A stretch of DNA of 64,000 bases from Hibiscus mutabilis (lineage: Eukaryota; Streptophyta; Magnoliopsida; Malvales; Malvaceae), in the NCBI GenBank assembly GCA_019671005.1, contig CM033715.1, positions 4,960,001 through 5,024,000 of the forward strand, in the 5' to 3' direction. The notes under the pieces are model-generated. The model was not told the origin of the DNA, ran no database searches, and saw only the letters and a list, made by a program, of their open reading frames with translations. The position numbers and the translations under genes are program-made. Shown one piece after another: positions 12,604 through 22,581 of this stretch. The first letter of the stretch is position 1. The number at the start of each line of letters is the position of its first letter.

Positions 12604-13769
12604 AAAAGAGAAGGAATAGTGGGCATATCCGAGTTACATAAGTACAGAAATACTGTTTCACTTAACCATAAACCAAAGCCTACATTACAAGCCTCAAAGA
12701 CCATTCTAGTCATCCATAGATATCCAAGTTGAATGAGAATGTCTTCAGATTTCATTCCGCCTATAAGGGTTAACTTTTCTTCAAGGAACGTCAAACTTCG
12801 AAGTGCTTGATCGACACCCAAATGAGGGAAGGATGGGGCATGGTGAGATAGTGAGATTAAGAGAGCCACCTTAAACAGGGTAGAAACTAGGTAGGGTTGT
12901 TCCTCTCAAAAGCCTATTAGACCAGAAGAAACTATACATTGGCATATATCTCCACAATGGTCAAGATCTTCTAAATATGCGCTTCATTAGAGTTGGTCTC
13001 TGGCAACTTGAAACAGATGCGCTATGGTGTTTGATATTTCGGGGGCAAACATGTTTTAAAAGGTTTGACATTTTCTCCCAAAGTTATGATGTTTACCATT
13101 TGTTCCAAACAATGTTTTCAAAATGTCCAAGTTGTGATTTTCGAAATGATTGTTATCTTTTCAAACAATCATTATTTTTTTGAAATATACACAAGTAAAT
13201 TACCTTTTGCTTTACTTTAATAATGAATGATGATGAGATTTAAAGCATAGGGACCGAAAGTTAGTTCCCGTCGAAATGCTACGAAAAGATCAAGGAAGAG
13301 CTCAAGGGATGGAAGCATCTTGGCTCACCCTGGTGACTAGAAATAGATCAAGGCTCTATAGGATGGGCCAGAAAATTCAAAGCAGTGGAGCCCGTGGTTG
13401 AATGAGGCAACGCCAAGCCAAGAAGATGACAAAGGTTCTTATAAGAATGATATAAGAACTAGAAGATCATTTATGAAGACGGGTGATAACCCTAAAGACA
13501 AGAAAGCCTTCCGCACAAAAGGTTTAAAAGCATGTTCAAATGAGGATTTAAGAGCATACAATAAAGCAGTAGAGAGGTGAAGAAATCTGAGGAGCGACCT
13601 TTCATGGTGTAAGACTTTAGAACAAAAAAGCTAAAAAAAAGAGAAAAGAAAAGAAAGAAACCATTACATTGCATGCATCATATAGATAGGGGCATGTCAA
13701 TTTTTGCTTATTTTGGACAGGTACCTGAAGAATTATCAAAGAACATTAAGAAGTGGATTTCATTGAAGA

Positions 13770-14275
13770 AGTTTTGGTGACCACCTTGGCGTGAGTCCCT
13801 AAAATTTGAAGAAGTTCAGTGGCCATTTTCGGTTTGAGTCCTAAAATCTGAAAAAGTTTTGGCGGCCATTTTTCGTGCGATTCCTAAAATTTGAAGAAGT
13901 TTTGGTGGCCATTTTCGGCGTGAGTCCCTAAATTTGAAAAAGTTTTGGCGGCCATTTTGGCGTGAGTCCCTAAAATTTGAAGAAGTTTTGGCAGCCATTT
14001 TCGGCGTGAGTCCCTAAAGATTGAAAAGTTTTGTGGCCATTTTGGCATTAGTCCCTAAAATTTGAAGTTTTGGTGGCCATTTTCGGCGTAAGTCCCTAAA
14101 TTTGAAGAAGTTTTGGCGGCCATTTTTGGCGTGAGTCCCTAAATTTGAAAAAGTTTTGGCGGCCATTTTGGCGTGAGTCCCTAAATTTGAAGAAGTTTTG
14201 GTAGCCACCTTGGCGTGAGTCCCCTAAAATTTGAAGATTGGTAGCCATTTTTGGTGTGAATCCCGAATCGAAGAG
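13770..14275 (+). repeat. tandem array 1, ~43 bp unit
   Basis: About twelve head-to-tail imperfect units share 'gtgagtccctaaa' + 'tttgaagaagttttgg' + 'cggccatttt'. Unit length is about 40-45 bp, changing by small indels. The minus-strand open frames here (13816-13998, 14014-14208) are by-products of the repeat. It lies in the 3' part of the gypsy-type element. Confidence 0.8.
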
Positions 14276-14317
14276 ACATCGATGGCCATCGTGGTGTGAA
14301 TCCCAAATGAGAAGACA

Positions 14318-15500
14318 ATGTTTTCATATACAAAAGACATATGTTTCCAAGCTCAGAGAGAGGTTCTATATAGGAAGAATCCTCCGCTCCGAGGCTTCGA
14401 AGCTGAAAGTTCTATATAGGAAGGTGTGACGGCTCAAGGTGAAGACTAGATTCTTTATAGGAAGGACTCCCGGTCGAAGAATTCACCCATGACACACAAG
14501 ATTATATAGGAAATCTGTTGTGTCGAAAGCAAAGAGTTCTATATAGGAAGGGCTCGAGCTTCAATGTCTTAGGGTGAAAGGTTCTATATAGGAAGAACAC
14601 AGTAGCTTTGAGATTTCAGCGCCAAAAGTTCTATATAGGAAGGGTGGCGGCTCGGGGTTTGAAGACTAGCGAGTTCTATATAGGAGGAACTCCCTAGTCG
14701 GAAGAATCCATCAGCGACTTGAAGGTTTTATATAGGAGAAACCAGTGTTGAAGGCGAAGAGTTCTATATAGGAAGGACTCCAAGCTGCACCGTCTCAAGT
14801 GAAAGTTCTATATAGGAAGGATGAGCGACTCGGGGTGAAGACTAGTAGTTCTATATAGGAAGGACTCCCGATCGAAGAATTCACCCATGACACACAAGAT
14901 TATATAGGAAATCTGTTGTGTCGAAAGCGAAAGAGTTCTATATAGGAAGGGCTCGAGCTTCAATGTCTTAGGGTGAAAGGTTCTATATAGGAAGAACACC
15001 GTAGCTACGAGATTTTGAGACGCCAAAAAGTTCTATATAGGAAGGTGGCGGCTCGGGGTTTGAAGACTAGCGATTCTATATAGGAGGAACTCCCGGTCGG
15101 AAGAATCCATCGATGGCGAGAAGGTTTTATATAGGAGAAACCCACGTTGAAGGCGAAGAGTTCTATATAGGAAGGACTCCAAGCTGCACCGTCTCAAAAT
15201 GAAAAGTTCTATATAGGAAGACCGACAACTCGGGGTTTGAAGACTAGCACTTTATATAGGAGGAACTCCCAGTCGGAAGAATTCATCAGTGACGCAGAAG
15301 GTTTTATATAGGAGAAACCAGCGTTGAAGGCGAAGAGTTCTATATAGGAAGGACTCCAAGCTGCACCGTCTCAGAATGAAAGGTTCTATATAGGAGGGAC
15401 TCATAACTCGAGGCTTCAGAGTGAAGGGTTCTATGTCGAAAGAGCCTATAACTCCAAGATCGGAAGGTGAGGAAGCTCTATATAGGAAGAACTTACGAGC
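14318..15500 (+). repeat. tandem array 2, 'ttctatataggaagg' core with ~400 bp higher order
   Basis: About 25 occurrences of the core TTCTATATAGGAAGG (or close variants) are spaced roughly 35-55 bp apart, separated by distinct spacers. The spacers recur in order about every 400 bp: 'gaattcacccatgacacac' appears at about 14477 and 14877, and 'aggactccaagctgcaccg' at about 14763, 15172 and 15350. This is a higher-order repeat. The array ends about 140 bp before the polypurine tract. Confidence 0.8.
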
Positions 15501-15621
15501 CTGAAGATTCAGCTAAGGAAGAGTGGATAGTTCCAGAAGAACAAGTGATTCCGAAGCCAAAGACAAGGAAGTAGGTCAAAAATGAGTGCTTTTGATCTTT
15601 GCTTTGTCCTCGTTTCACAAG

Positions 15622-15641
15622 AACAAGCAAAGAGGGGCAAC
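15622..15641 (+). other. candidate polypurine tract
   Basis: A purine-rich run (aacaagcaaagaggggcaac) lies immediately before the TG of the 3' LTR, the usual position of the plus-strand primer of LTR retrotransposons. Confidence 0.6.
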
Positions 15642-16968
15642 TGTAATCACTCATTTTTGATCAAGTTTTAGTGTTATTAGTGCTATTATAATAATATTAT
15701 TATTAATATAAAATTAATAAAAAAAATCAAAAAAATAATAATAAAATATATATTATTAAAAAAAAGAGGGAAAATTGCGTGGAGCAGGGTGCTCCACGTC
15801 ACCCATTTTCCATCCCATTTGCCTATAAATAGGCTGAATGGCCAATTGAAATGGACACGCCAATTGAAGAGGAAAATTCATGCCAATTTTGCCAAATAAA
15901 TTGGCTATACAATTGGCACCCCAAATCGTGGGCCATGGCCGGCCGCAAGGCTGGCCGTGGTTCGATCCAACATTCGATCGGGTCCTATTTTAGGTCCGAT
16001 CTAGTTAATATTTTTTGAGGGGTCGCGGTAGATCTCGGTGGGGTTCAATCGGGGTTTGTCATACGAGCTCCTAGTTAGGTATATTTTCTTCCCTTTTTTA
16101 TTAGTGTTGTAATTTTTTATAATTTAATGAAGTATTAGTTATTTTAAAATTGTAGTCTTATTTTTTAGTTTGTATGTTTATGTTTTAGATTAGTATTTAA
16201 TATGTTTTAAATGTGTGTTTTATATTAATATTTTATTTATGTTAGATATGTTTTTATTTATGAATTAGATTAATATTTATGTATGTATGTTTTAGAATAG
16301 TATTTTATTGAATTTGTTTTTATTTATGTTAGATTAATATTTATGAATATTAGTATTTTATTTATGCTAGATATATTTTTATTTATGAGTTAGATTAATA
16401 TATAAATGTATGTTTTAGTTTAGTATCTTATTTGTGTATGATTAGTATTATGTTATGTTAATATTTATTCCATTTAAATATTTTGCCATGTTTTGCTCAT
16501 TAAGGTTGCATAATGATATATAAATTGTCAATGTGGTACCCTTTTATCCGAACGTAAACGGGGCCAGTATCAGGCGTAGTGATAGTGGTTGGGCGTTTAT
16601 TCTCGGATAACGGGGCCCTTAAGATTTATTCGCAATTATGACCGAATTTTAAAATAATCGTCACTTTAATCCGGAAAATCCAATATTAATAAAGCGGTAA
16701 TTATTAAAGTACCAATTTTGGGCGGTGTGGGGGTGCTAATCCTTCCCCATCCGTAACCGACTCCCGAACCCAATATTTTTTGAATCTCTGGTTTTATGGT
16801 GTCCGGCCTACCTAAGTGGCCGGTGGCGACTCCATTTTTTTTAAAAATGCGGTTTTTTTAAAACCCCACAGAATAAATATTTTATATCCAAAAGAATCAC
16901 AAACACCTTTCAAAAACACCTTCGAAAACCCCCATTTTTTTAGCGATAAAAAAAAAGACATCGCTACA
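15642..16968 (+). repeat. 3' LTR of the gypsy-type element
   Basis: It is a 1,327 bp direct copy of 6975-8296 with the same TG...CA ends, followed by the TGCCC duplication. It keeps the promoter hairpin and TATA box. Confidence 0.85.
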
Positions 16969-17257
16969 TGCCCACGTGGTGGAAGACAAATATGGCCTAT
17001 GGCCACCTTGTGCTGCATCATCCCCAAACGTGGGGAATTCACGGCCATTTCCTTCAAATTGAAAGAATTAGCCGTGGGTCATCCACTCAACGTCATCATC
17101 ATTTCATTTTTTTATTAATAATGATAGATTATTATAGTTAGTCCGAATAACCTTCATTGCTTCAAACTAGGTACAAGATCGAGTAAATTACGTAACCGGT
17201 ACAAAATATTCGATCACCGGAACTTAATCCCGACTAGACCGGTTTCGGAGTGTGACA

Positions 17258-18609
17258 ACATCACACATCCCACGAACTTTTGAATGTTTCAAATTGTTGT
17301 GTATTATGTAATGACATGATGTGACATAAACGATAATTTGAAGATAAAATTAAAGTATTTAAAATTATCTTCAAAATTTTGTTAAACTGATTGAATCGAG
17401 AATCGAACGTCTAATCAGTTCAATTTTTGATCCGATTTTTACAACATTATATTAAACTAAATTGATGTAAACTGAAAATGTAACCAAATGATTTGTAATT
17501 GAGAATGGAGTTGATTATGATAGGTGGATAATAATGTAGGAGGCATAGGCAAGTCCCGGACCATCTTTGATGTAATACGGGTCAACCGTTACCGGTCCCC
17601 TCAACCACATATGACATGAAGCTCACCAGCATTTTGCCTATTATTTGTTCGTTTGTCAATCCCCACCCTTCACTATGTCATTTTCCAACTAAAACCAACA
17701 AATTCCCATTCATAGATATCTTATTTATTAATTCATAAAGCATTACTATAAATATTAATAAACTATTATTATTAATAATTCGTCACATTTTCCAAATTTT
17801 AAATTATATGAACTCATGTAAGCATGATTATATGCCAATAATATTTTCGACAAAAAAAAATTCTTAAAAAAACCCCACTCATACTAATACTAGAGAGGTT
17901 ATTATGCCCTCGGTCCACGATGATGGTGGAATGGAACTTAACCAAACTTTTTTGGTTTAATTGATTTTTAGGGGGCAACAAAGTATAATTTATATGTTGC
18001 ACTAACTTAAATTTTTTCTAATTTTTAAAAATTTTAGGGCTTGTAACTCGTCGGTCTTCACCACGTACCGCCCTTGTTTTTAGGTACTATTAGTTTTGAG
18101 AATGGTCAAATTAAGCTATACCTCTTATTTTTTTATTTAATTATTTTTAGGTCCCCATATAGTTTTTAGATTAATCAAATTAAGTCATAACCCCCAATTT
18201 TTATTTAAATACTTCTTAGATACCTATCAATTTTGACACTAAACAATTTGGCCCCAATGTTTTATCCTTGTTATGTCCTTTTGTATTATCAAATTCATGA
18301 AGATAAAAAAAGAGGGACTAAATTTCAAAATTGATCATTTTTTGGGTCTAAATTCTTATATTAGTTAAAGCAATTGGTAAAAATGATGTAATAATCATTA
18401 TAATAACTATATGGAAATTCGTGTGAAATATGAAGCTAGTGTCCTCCTTACGTAAATTCCCCTCAAAGCAACAATCCTCACACAAAACAGTGTCGTCCAT
18501 TTGTTTTTAATAATCTGAAAGCCTCTCCTTTAAGCCATCCCTCCTTCACTCTCCTTTGTATATTCTCTTTCGAAGACTTCTTTTTCCCACAATACCTTTC
18601 CCTTCCCCC
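17258..18609. other. spacer and PDLP upstream region
   Basis: AT-rich with no supported gene. Positions 18040-18370 contain 'ggtccccatatag...' and 'agggactaaattt' phrases typical of old dispersed plant repeats. The last approximately 150 bp before the next start codon are C/T-rich, as expected of a 5' leader. Confidence 0.5.
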
Positions 18610-20156
18610 ATGGCTTTAGCAACGAAAGAAGCGTCGCTAATTCCATTTCTTCTTCTGGTTTTAACGTTTTTCTTCATCAATCAGTCGGATTCAGCGACGG
18701 ATTCCTTCGTTTTCGGTGGCTGCACGCAGCTTAAATACACGTCGGGCTCACCTTACGAGTCCAACGTGAACTCCATACTCACTTCACTTGTTAACTCCGC
18801 CATGTACACCTCCTACAGTAATTTTACTGTCCCTGCTGCAGGCACGGCCTCTCAGGACACCGTCTACGGCCTGTTCCAGTGCCGTGGAAACCTCAACGGC
18901 GGTGACTGTAGCCGGTGTGTGGTGAGGGCCGTGAGCCAACTGGGTACTCTTTGCCTTGACTCGACGGGTGGGGCGTTGCAGCTCGAAGGGTGTTTCGTTA
19001 AGTATGATAATACGAGTTTCCTGGGCGTGGATGACAAGACCGTGGTGGCAAAAAAATGTGGGCCGGTGATGAGTTCGTCTTACCCGGACGAATTGACTCG
19101 TCGTGATGCGGTGTTGGGTTACTTGGGGTCGAGTGATGGGACGTACAAGCCGTTCCGAGTTGGCGGGTCAGGGGATTCACAGGGTGTGGCTCAGTGTGTA
19201 GGGGATTTGAGTCCGAGCAAGTGCCAAGATTGCTTAACGGAGGCGATCGGACAGCTCAAAACCGAGTGTGCGGGGGCCAAATGGGGTGACATGTACTTAG
19301 CCAAGTGCTACGTGCGGTACTCGGAAGGTGGAAGTCACTTCCACTCCCAAAACGGTGACTTTCTCAAAATCTCGATCTTTAAAATATTATAGCAACAACG
19401 ATATTAAAATAAAAATTTATTTTGAAAAATTAAAATAATTGTCCATGAGACTTATAATATAAAATTTCTGACGCTTATTTATTTGGTAAGTCCAAATTAT
19501 TCAAAATATTGTAAATTCTTTAACTTTTTGCTTGTCTTTTCTATTATTTTAGATTTAAAGTGTGAGATTGCGATTATATGTTTCTTTTTGTGTGGTACCA
19601 AAATTTTAAAGTGATTTTTATCATATTGCTTCATATTTTGTGGATTGATTAATTTGATGGAGATGTGGTCAATGATATAACTTTTTTATTTTTTCCCCTT
19701 ACTTTGATAAATCATTGTCATACACTCACACTACAAATAAAATAATTCTTATAATTTGAATCCCTTACTTATAACCAGTAAACCAAATATTATATACTTG
19801 AATTCGAAATTCTAAGTATCGGAATATTCTTCAAATACATTTAAAGAAGATCTTGTATTTTTTTGTGAATTTATATATATTTTTATATAAATTTCTTCCA
19901 ATTTTTGTGTGTATGGTGTAGATACAAATGATGATGACGATGAGATCGAGAAGACACTGGCGATTCTAATAGGACTCATTGCTGGCGTTGCTTTGCTCAT
20001 ACTCTTTGTATCATTTCTATCAAAACTATGTGAGAGTGGCAAAGGTAAATTAAATTCCAATTTCACTTTTCACTTTAATTTTTTTCCTTTTTGCATCTCA
20101 AATTTTCTCACTTTTTTTTGGCATTTTCTATGTAAAAATTTGCAGGTGGTAAATAA
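18610..20156 (+). CDS. plasmodesmata-located protein (two DUF26 domains, one TM)
   Basis: Three exons, 18610-19354, 19922-20044 and 20146-20156, join in frame to about 292 residues. The N-terminus (MALATKEASLIPFLLLVL) is a signal peptide. Two cysteine-rich DUF26 (stress-antifungal) domains follow, each with the C-x8-C-x2-C signature: CRGNLNGGDCSRC and CVGDLSPSKCQDC. Exon 2 encodes an acidic linker (TNDDDDEIEK) and a single membrane helix (LAILIGLIAGVALLILFVSF); the cytosolic tail is about ten residues. This layout defines plasmodesmata-located proteins, type I membrane proteins at cell-cell channels that affect trafficking and callose. No kinase follows, which excludes a cysteine-rich receptor kinase. 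An upstream in-frame ATG at 18556 would precede the signal peptide, so I chose 18610. The last coding exon is only 11 bp. The exact family member is not assigned. Confidence 0.9.
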
Positions 20157-22091
20157 ATGCATAGATATCAGTAAAAAAAACCCTTTTCAGCTGGTAATTT
20201 CTTTTGCTTCTTTAATGGCCCCCTTTGAACAAAGTGAGAAGAAAGTTGCACTTTAAGATGAGAAAAAGCCTAAGAACTGCGCCCACTTGAGCTTTTCAAC
20301 CATGGCTACAACCCTGTTTATGAGTGTATAATTAGTGGAAAGAAGAAGAAGAAGTGTTCTTTGTAGTGATGTAATTACAACTTTTGCTAACCATAAGGTT
20401 AGCAAAAGATTAAATTCATCGTCTATACTTTTGGATTAAGATTACATATAAGTTGTTGACTTTATGTAGTTTTCTTTAATCTATATTCAAAATCAATCAT
20501 TATAATATACGACCAGACCGATAATTAATTTTCGAAGACAATGCAATCTAAACTAGAATAAATTTATATATGATTCACACATGATGGGATTTAAACTCCA
20601 ATAAATTTAAAAATAATTAAAAAAAATTGTACACGAGAAGACTTGAATATAAAATCTTGAAATTTTTAATATCTCAACCTTTCATTAAGCTAAATACACC
20701 CAATATTTAATGTCAAATTAGCTTTGATATTTACATCTCCCGGTTAATGTAATCACCCATATAATAATTTTATTTTTTATGGTTTTAGTATAATAGGGTT
20801 TATAATTTGAGTATAAAACAATAAGTATTACTCTTAAAGATAACTACTATATATCAATGAAGTCTTCACAGAGTAGATAAAGTATGAAGTCTTTGATCCT
20901 TAAAGATTCATATTCAACTCTATTTAATTATGATTTTAAATACATAAATAATCCTCAATCAGCAATGATTAAGACAACATTCCCTGTGTTTGAATGCTAA
21001 TAATTTAATGGTTTAAAGTTCATGAATCAGCTAAGAATCTTTAATCTCTCTCGTCAATTATCAAAACTAATATCGGCTTTGCTTTTTATCACAATAGCTT
21101 TAATCTCTGTCCCATTCTAAAAGGGAAAATCCCATTGTCACCTTGTAATTTCTTTTCTGGTTTTCTTGTATCCCACAATTCACTCTTTTTGGCACCTTTT
21201 CTTTATATTTTTTCCCAATGGAAAAGAGTGGGCTCAAAGGGATTTGATGGGTATTGGATTGTAATTGATGTCGTTAATGCAAATTCGGAAGCCCTTTTTG
21301 TGTAATTATTCCAAGACAAATGGATGGAGAAGAAATTAGATAAAGACTAACTTTAAATAAAGGCAAAAGCAAAGCAAAAAGATATGACAAATTTTGAGGA
21401 TTGCCAAAAAGAAAATTATTATATATAAGCCGTGTCAAATTTAGACTATATAATTTTGTTTATTTCAGTATAATTAATTGGTCTAATAAAATGAGATATT
21501 AGATCTCTTAAGTAAGATTACACGTTTGGATCTTGTCATTCTGAATGAAAAAAATTAAGTTGGGAGAATTGTTCTCAATTTAAACTAGTCGATCAGTGAA
21601 TCGGAAACCAATAATTAAACTAAAAAGTAAATAATATTGTATAGTTTAAATTTTAGGTTTTCCTTGCAAAAATTAGGATTTAAAAATAAAATAAAAAAAA
21701 TGCAATGTTGAAGAATCTCTTGAACATCATTTTCATCTCTTGCTTTTGGCTACATGTGTAATCCATCAAATGTTTTGCATTAACTTATTGGTTTAATTCA
21801 TATCACCACTTTACACATGGCAAGTTGTTGCCTTGGATCAACTCCAGAAGCAGTTCCCAATATTGAAGCAATAGCAGTAATTTGAACCAAATCTTAACTT
21901 CCTTTCGTAATCAAATCATAAATTGAAAAACAGAGATGCAATAATAACATTATATAATTCTCGTAAGATAAACATTCCAAATCATCCAAGCACATCCGTG
22001 AGGAAATTCAAACAAAAGGTTATTAAAAAAAGGAAAAGGAAGTAGTGGTAGTAGTCCAAATACAACAGATCTAAAATTCGCATCACTTATC
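20157..22091. other. spacer between PDLP and BAP31-like genes
   Basis: AT-rich. It begins with the PDLP 3' region and ends with the 3' region of the minus-strand neighbour. I see no gene or clear transposon. Confidence 0.5.
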
Positions 22092-22481
22092 TCAATCGCT
22101 ATTCTTAAGCCTCTCGAGTCGCTGGTTCAACTGCTCGATCTTAACAAGGCTAGTAACAGAGAAAAGGAGCCAGTACAAAATAAGAGCGGCGGCGATGAGA
22201 AGCGCGTTGCGTTGGCTCTTCATGATGGATTTCTGGTGACGGAGATATTCGGAAGGGGTACATGACTCGTCGTCACAGCTAGGTCGCGTCTCGTATTTCC
22301 AGTATATATCCATGAGGAGGAAGAGACAGAAAGGAACAACCGACATGAACGGCTTCAGGAGGTTACGTATGACGGCGATTAAGCCCTTACGGAGCCCGTC
22401 GAGGCCTGGAATTGTGAGGAGCAGCAACATGATGGCTTCGGCGCCGGCGGTGTAGCCTAGCACTACCCATTCTAGAGCCAT
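22092..22481 (-). CDS. BAP31-like ER membrane protein
   Basis: A single-exon frame of 129 residues starts at MALEWVVLGYTAGAEAIML. Three hydrophobic segments lie at about 6-25, 40-57 and 95-115, with a WKYETRPSC loop and a charged C-terminus (EQLNQRLERLKNSD) of heptad-like character. This is the short plant form related to B-cell receptor-associated protein 31 (Bap31/Yet3 family), an ER membrane protein linked to sorting and chaperoning of membrane proteins; animal members have a longer coiled-coil tail. A Met seven codons upstream (22502) is in frame, but the family begins with the hydrophobic MALxW start, so 22481 is preferred. The 5' side carries a partial copy of the start of this coding region. 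Confidence 0.85.
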   Translation of the reverse strand: MALEWVVLGYTAGAEAIMLLLLTIPGLDGLRKGLIAVIRNLLKPFMSVVPFCLFLLMDIYWKYETRPSCDDESCTPSEYLRHQKSIMKSQRNALLIAAALILYWLLFSVTSLVKIEQLNQRLERLKNSD

Positions 22482-22556
22482 TTTCGCGGGAAATCGGAAC
22501 AAAAAACTGTTGGATCTGATTTAGCCATTTTCGCCGGCGGTGTAGCCTAGCACTAC
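22442..22556. repeat. 25 bp direct repeat copying coding sequence into the 5' side
   Basis: The 25 bp stretch at 22442-22466 (beginning cgccggcggtgtagcctag) recurs exactly at 22532-22556, 90 bp away, joined to a second repeat of 'agccattttcgc' (22476-22487 and 22523-22534). The order of the two pieces is swapped in the copy. This suggests a templated repair patch in the leader of the BAP31-like gene. Confidence 0.75.
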
Positions 22557-22581
22557 ACACATATTCATATACAATATACAT

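Larger units (their letters stand above)
6975..16968 (+). mobile_element. Ty3/gypsy-type LTR retrotransposon, coding-poor
   Basis: This 9,994 bp element is bounded by two direct 1.3 kb repeats beginning TGTAATCACTC and ending ATCGCTACA, with identical TGCCC duplications at 6970-6974 and 16969-16973. Between the LTRs are a primer-site candidate right after the 5' LTR, a decayed gag, three copies of a 50 bp block, two tandem arrays and a purine-rich tract before the 3' LTR. I recognised no protease, reverse transcriptase, RNase H or integrase motif, so the copy looks non-autonomous. By eye the LTRs differ by roughly a dozen substitutions plus a few indels, implying a recent insertion. The gypsy class rests on the gag relic only. 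Confidence 0.8.
5194..17257. mobile_element. solo LTR, approx. 2.07 kb, split by an inner retrotransposon
   Basis: The outer element starts TGTAACACCCCC and ends GGAGTGTGACA, giving TG...CA ends. The flanking 5-mers are acatt (5189-5193) and acatc (17258-17262), a target duplication with one change. Removing the inner insertion (6975-16973 including one TGCCC) joins 5194-6974 to 16974-17257, about 2.07 kb with no internal coding region. I found no second copy in the window, so it is best read as a solo LTR left by recombination between the two ends of a gypsy-size element. The family is not named. Confidence 0.6.

Noticed and set aside
12507..12869. 120-codon minus frame in the gypsy internal region
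   Set aside because: Opposite in direction to the gag relic, includes one of the repeated blocks, and shows no recognised motif.
13816..14208. Minus-strand frames reading repeated MAAKTSSNF-type peptides
   Set aside because: By-products of a 43 bp unit lacking stops in that frame; no conserved domain and no promoter.
14318..15500. Regularly spaced short repeats with differing spacers, CRISPR-like at first sight
   Set aside because: The spacers recur in order at about 400 bp, cores vary, the DNA is plant and it lies inside a retrotransposon. It is a higher-order tandem repeat.
18998..19180. 60-codon minus frame within the plasmodesmata-located protein exon
   Set aside because: Antisense shadow of the DUF26 coding region.
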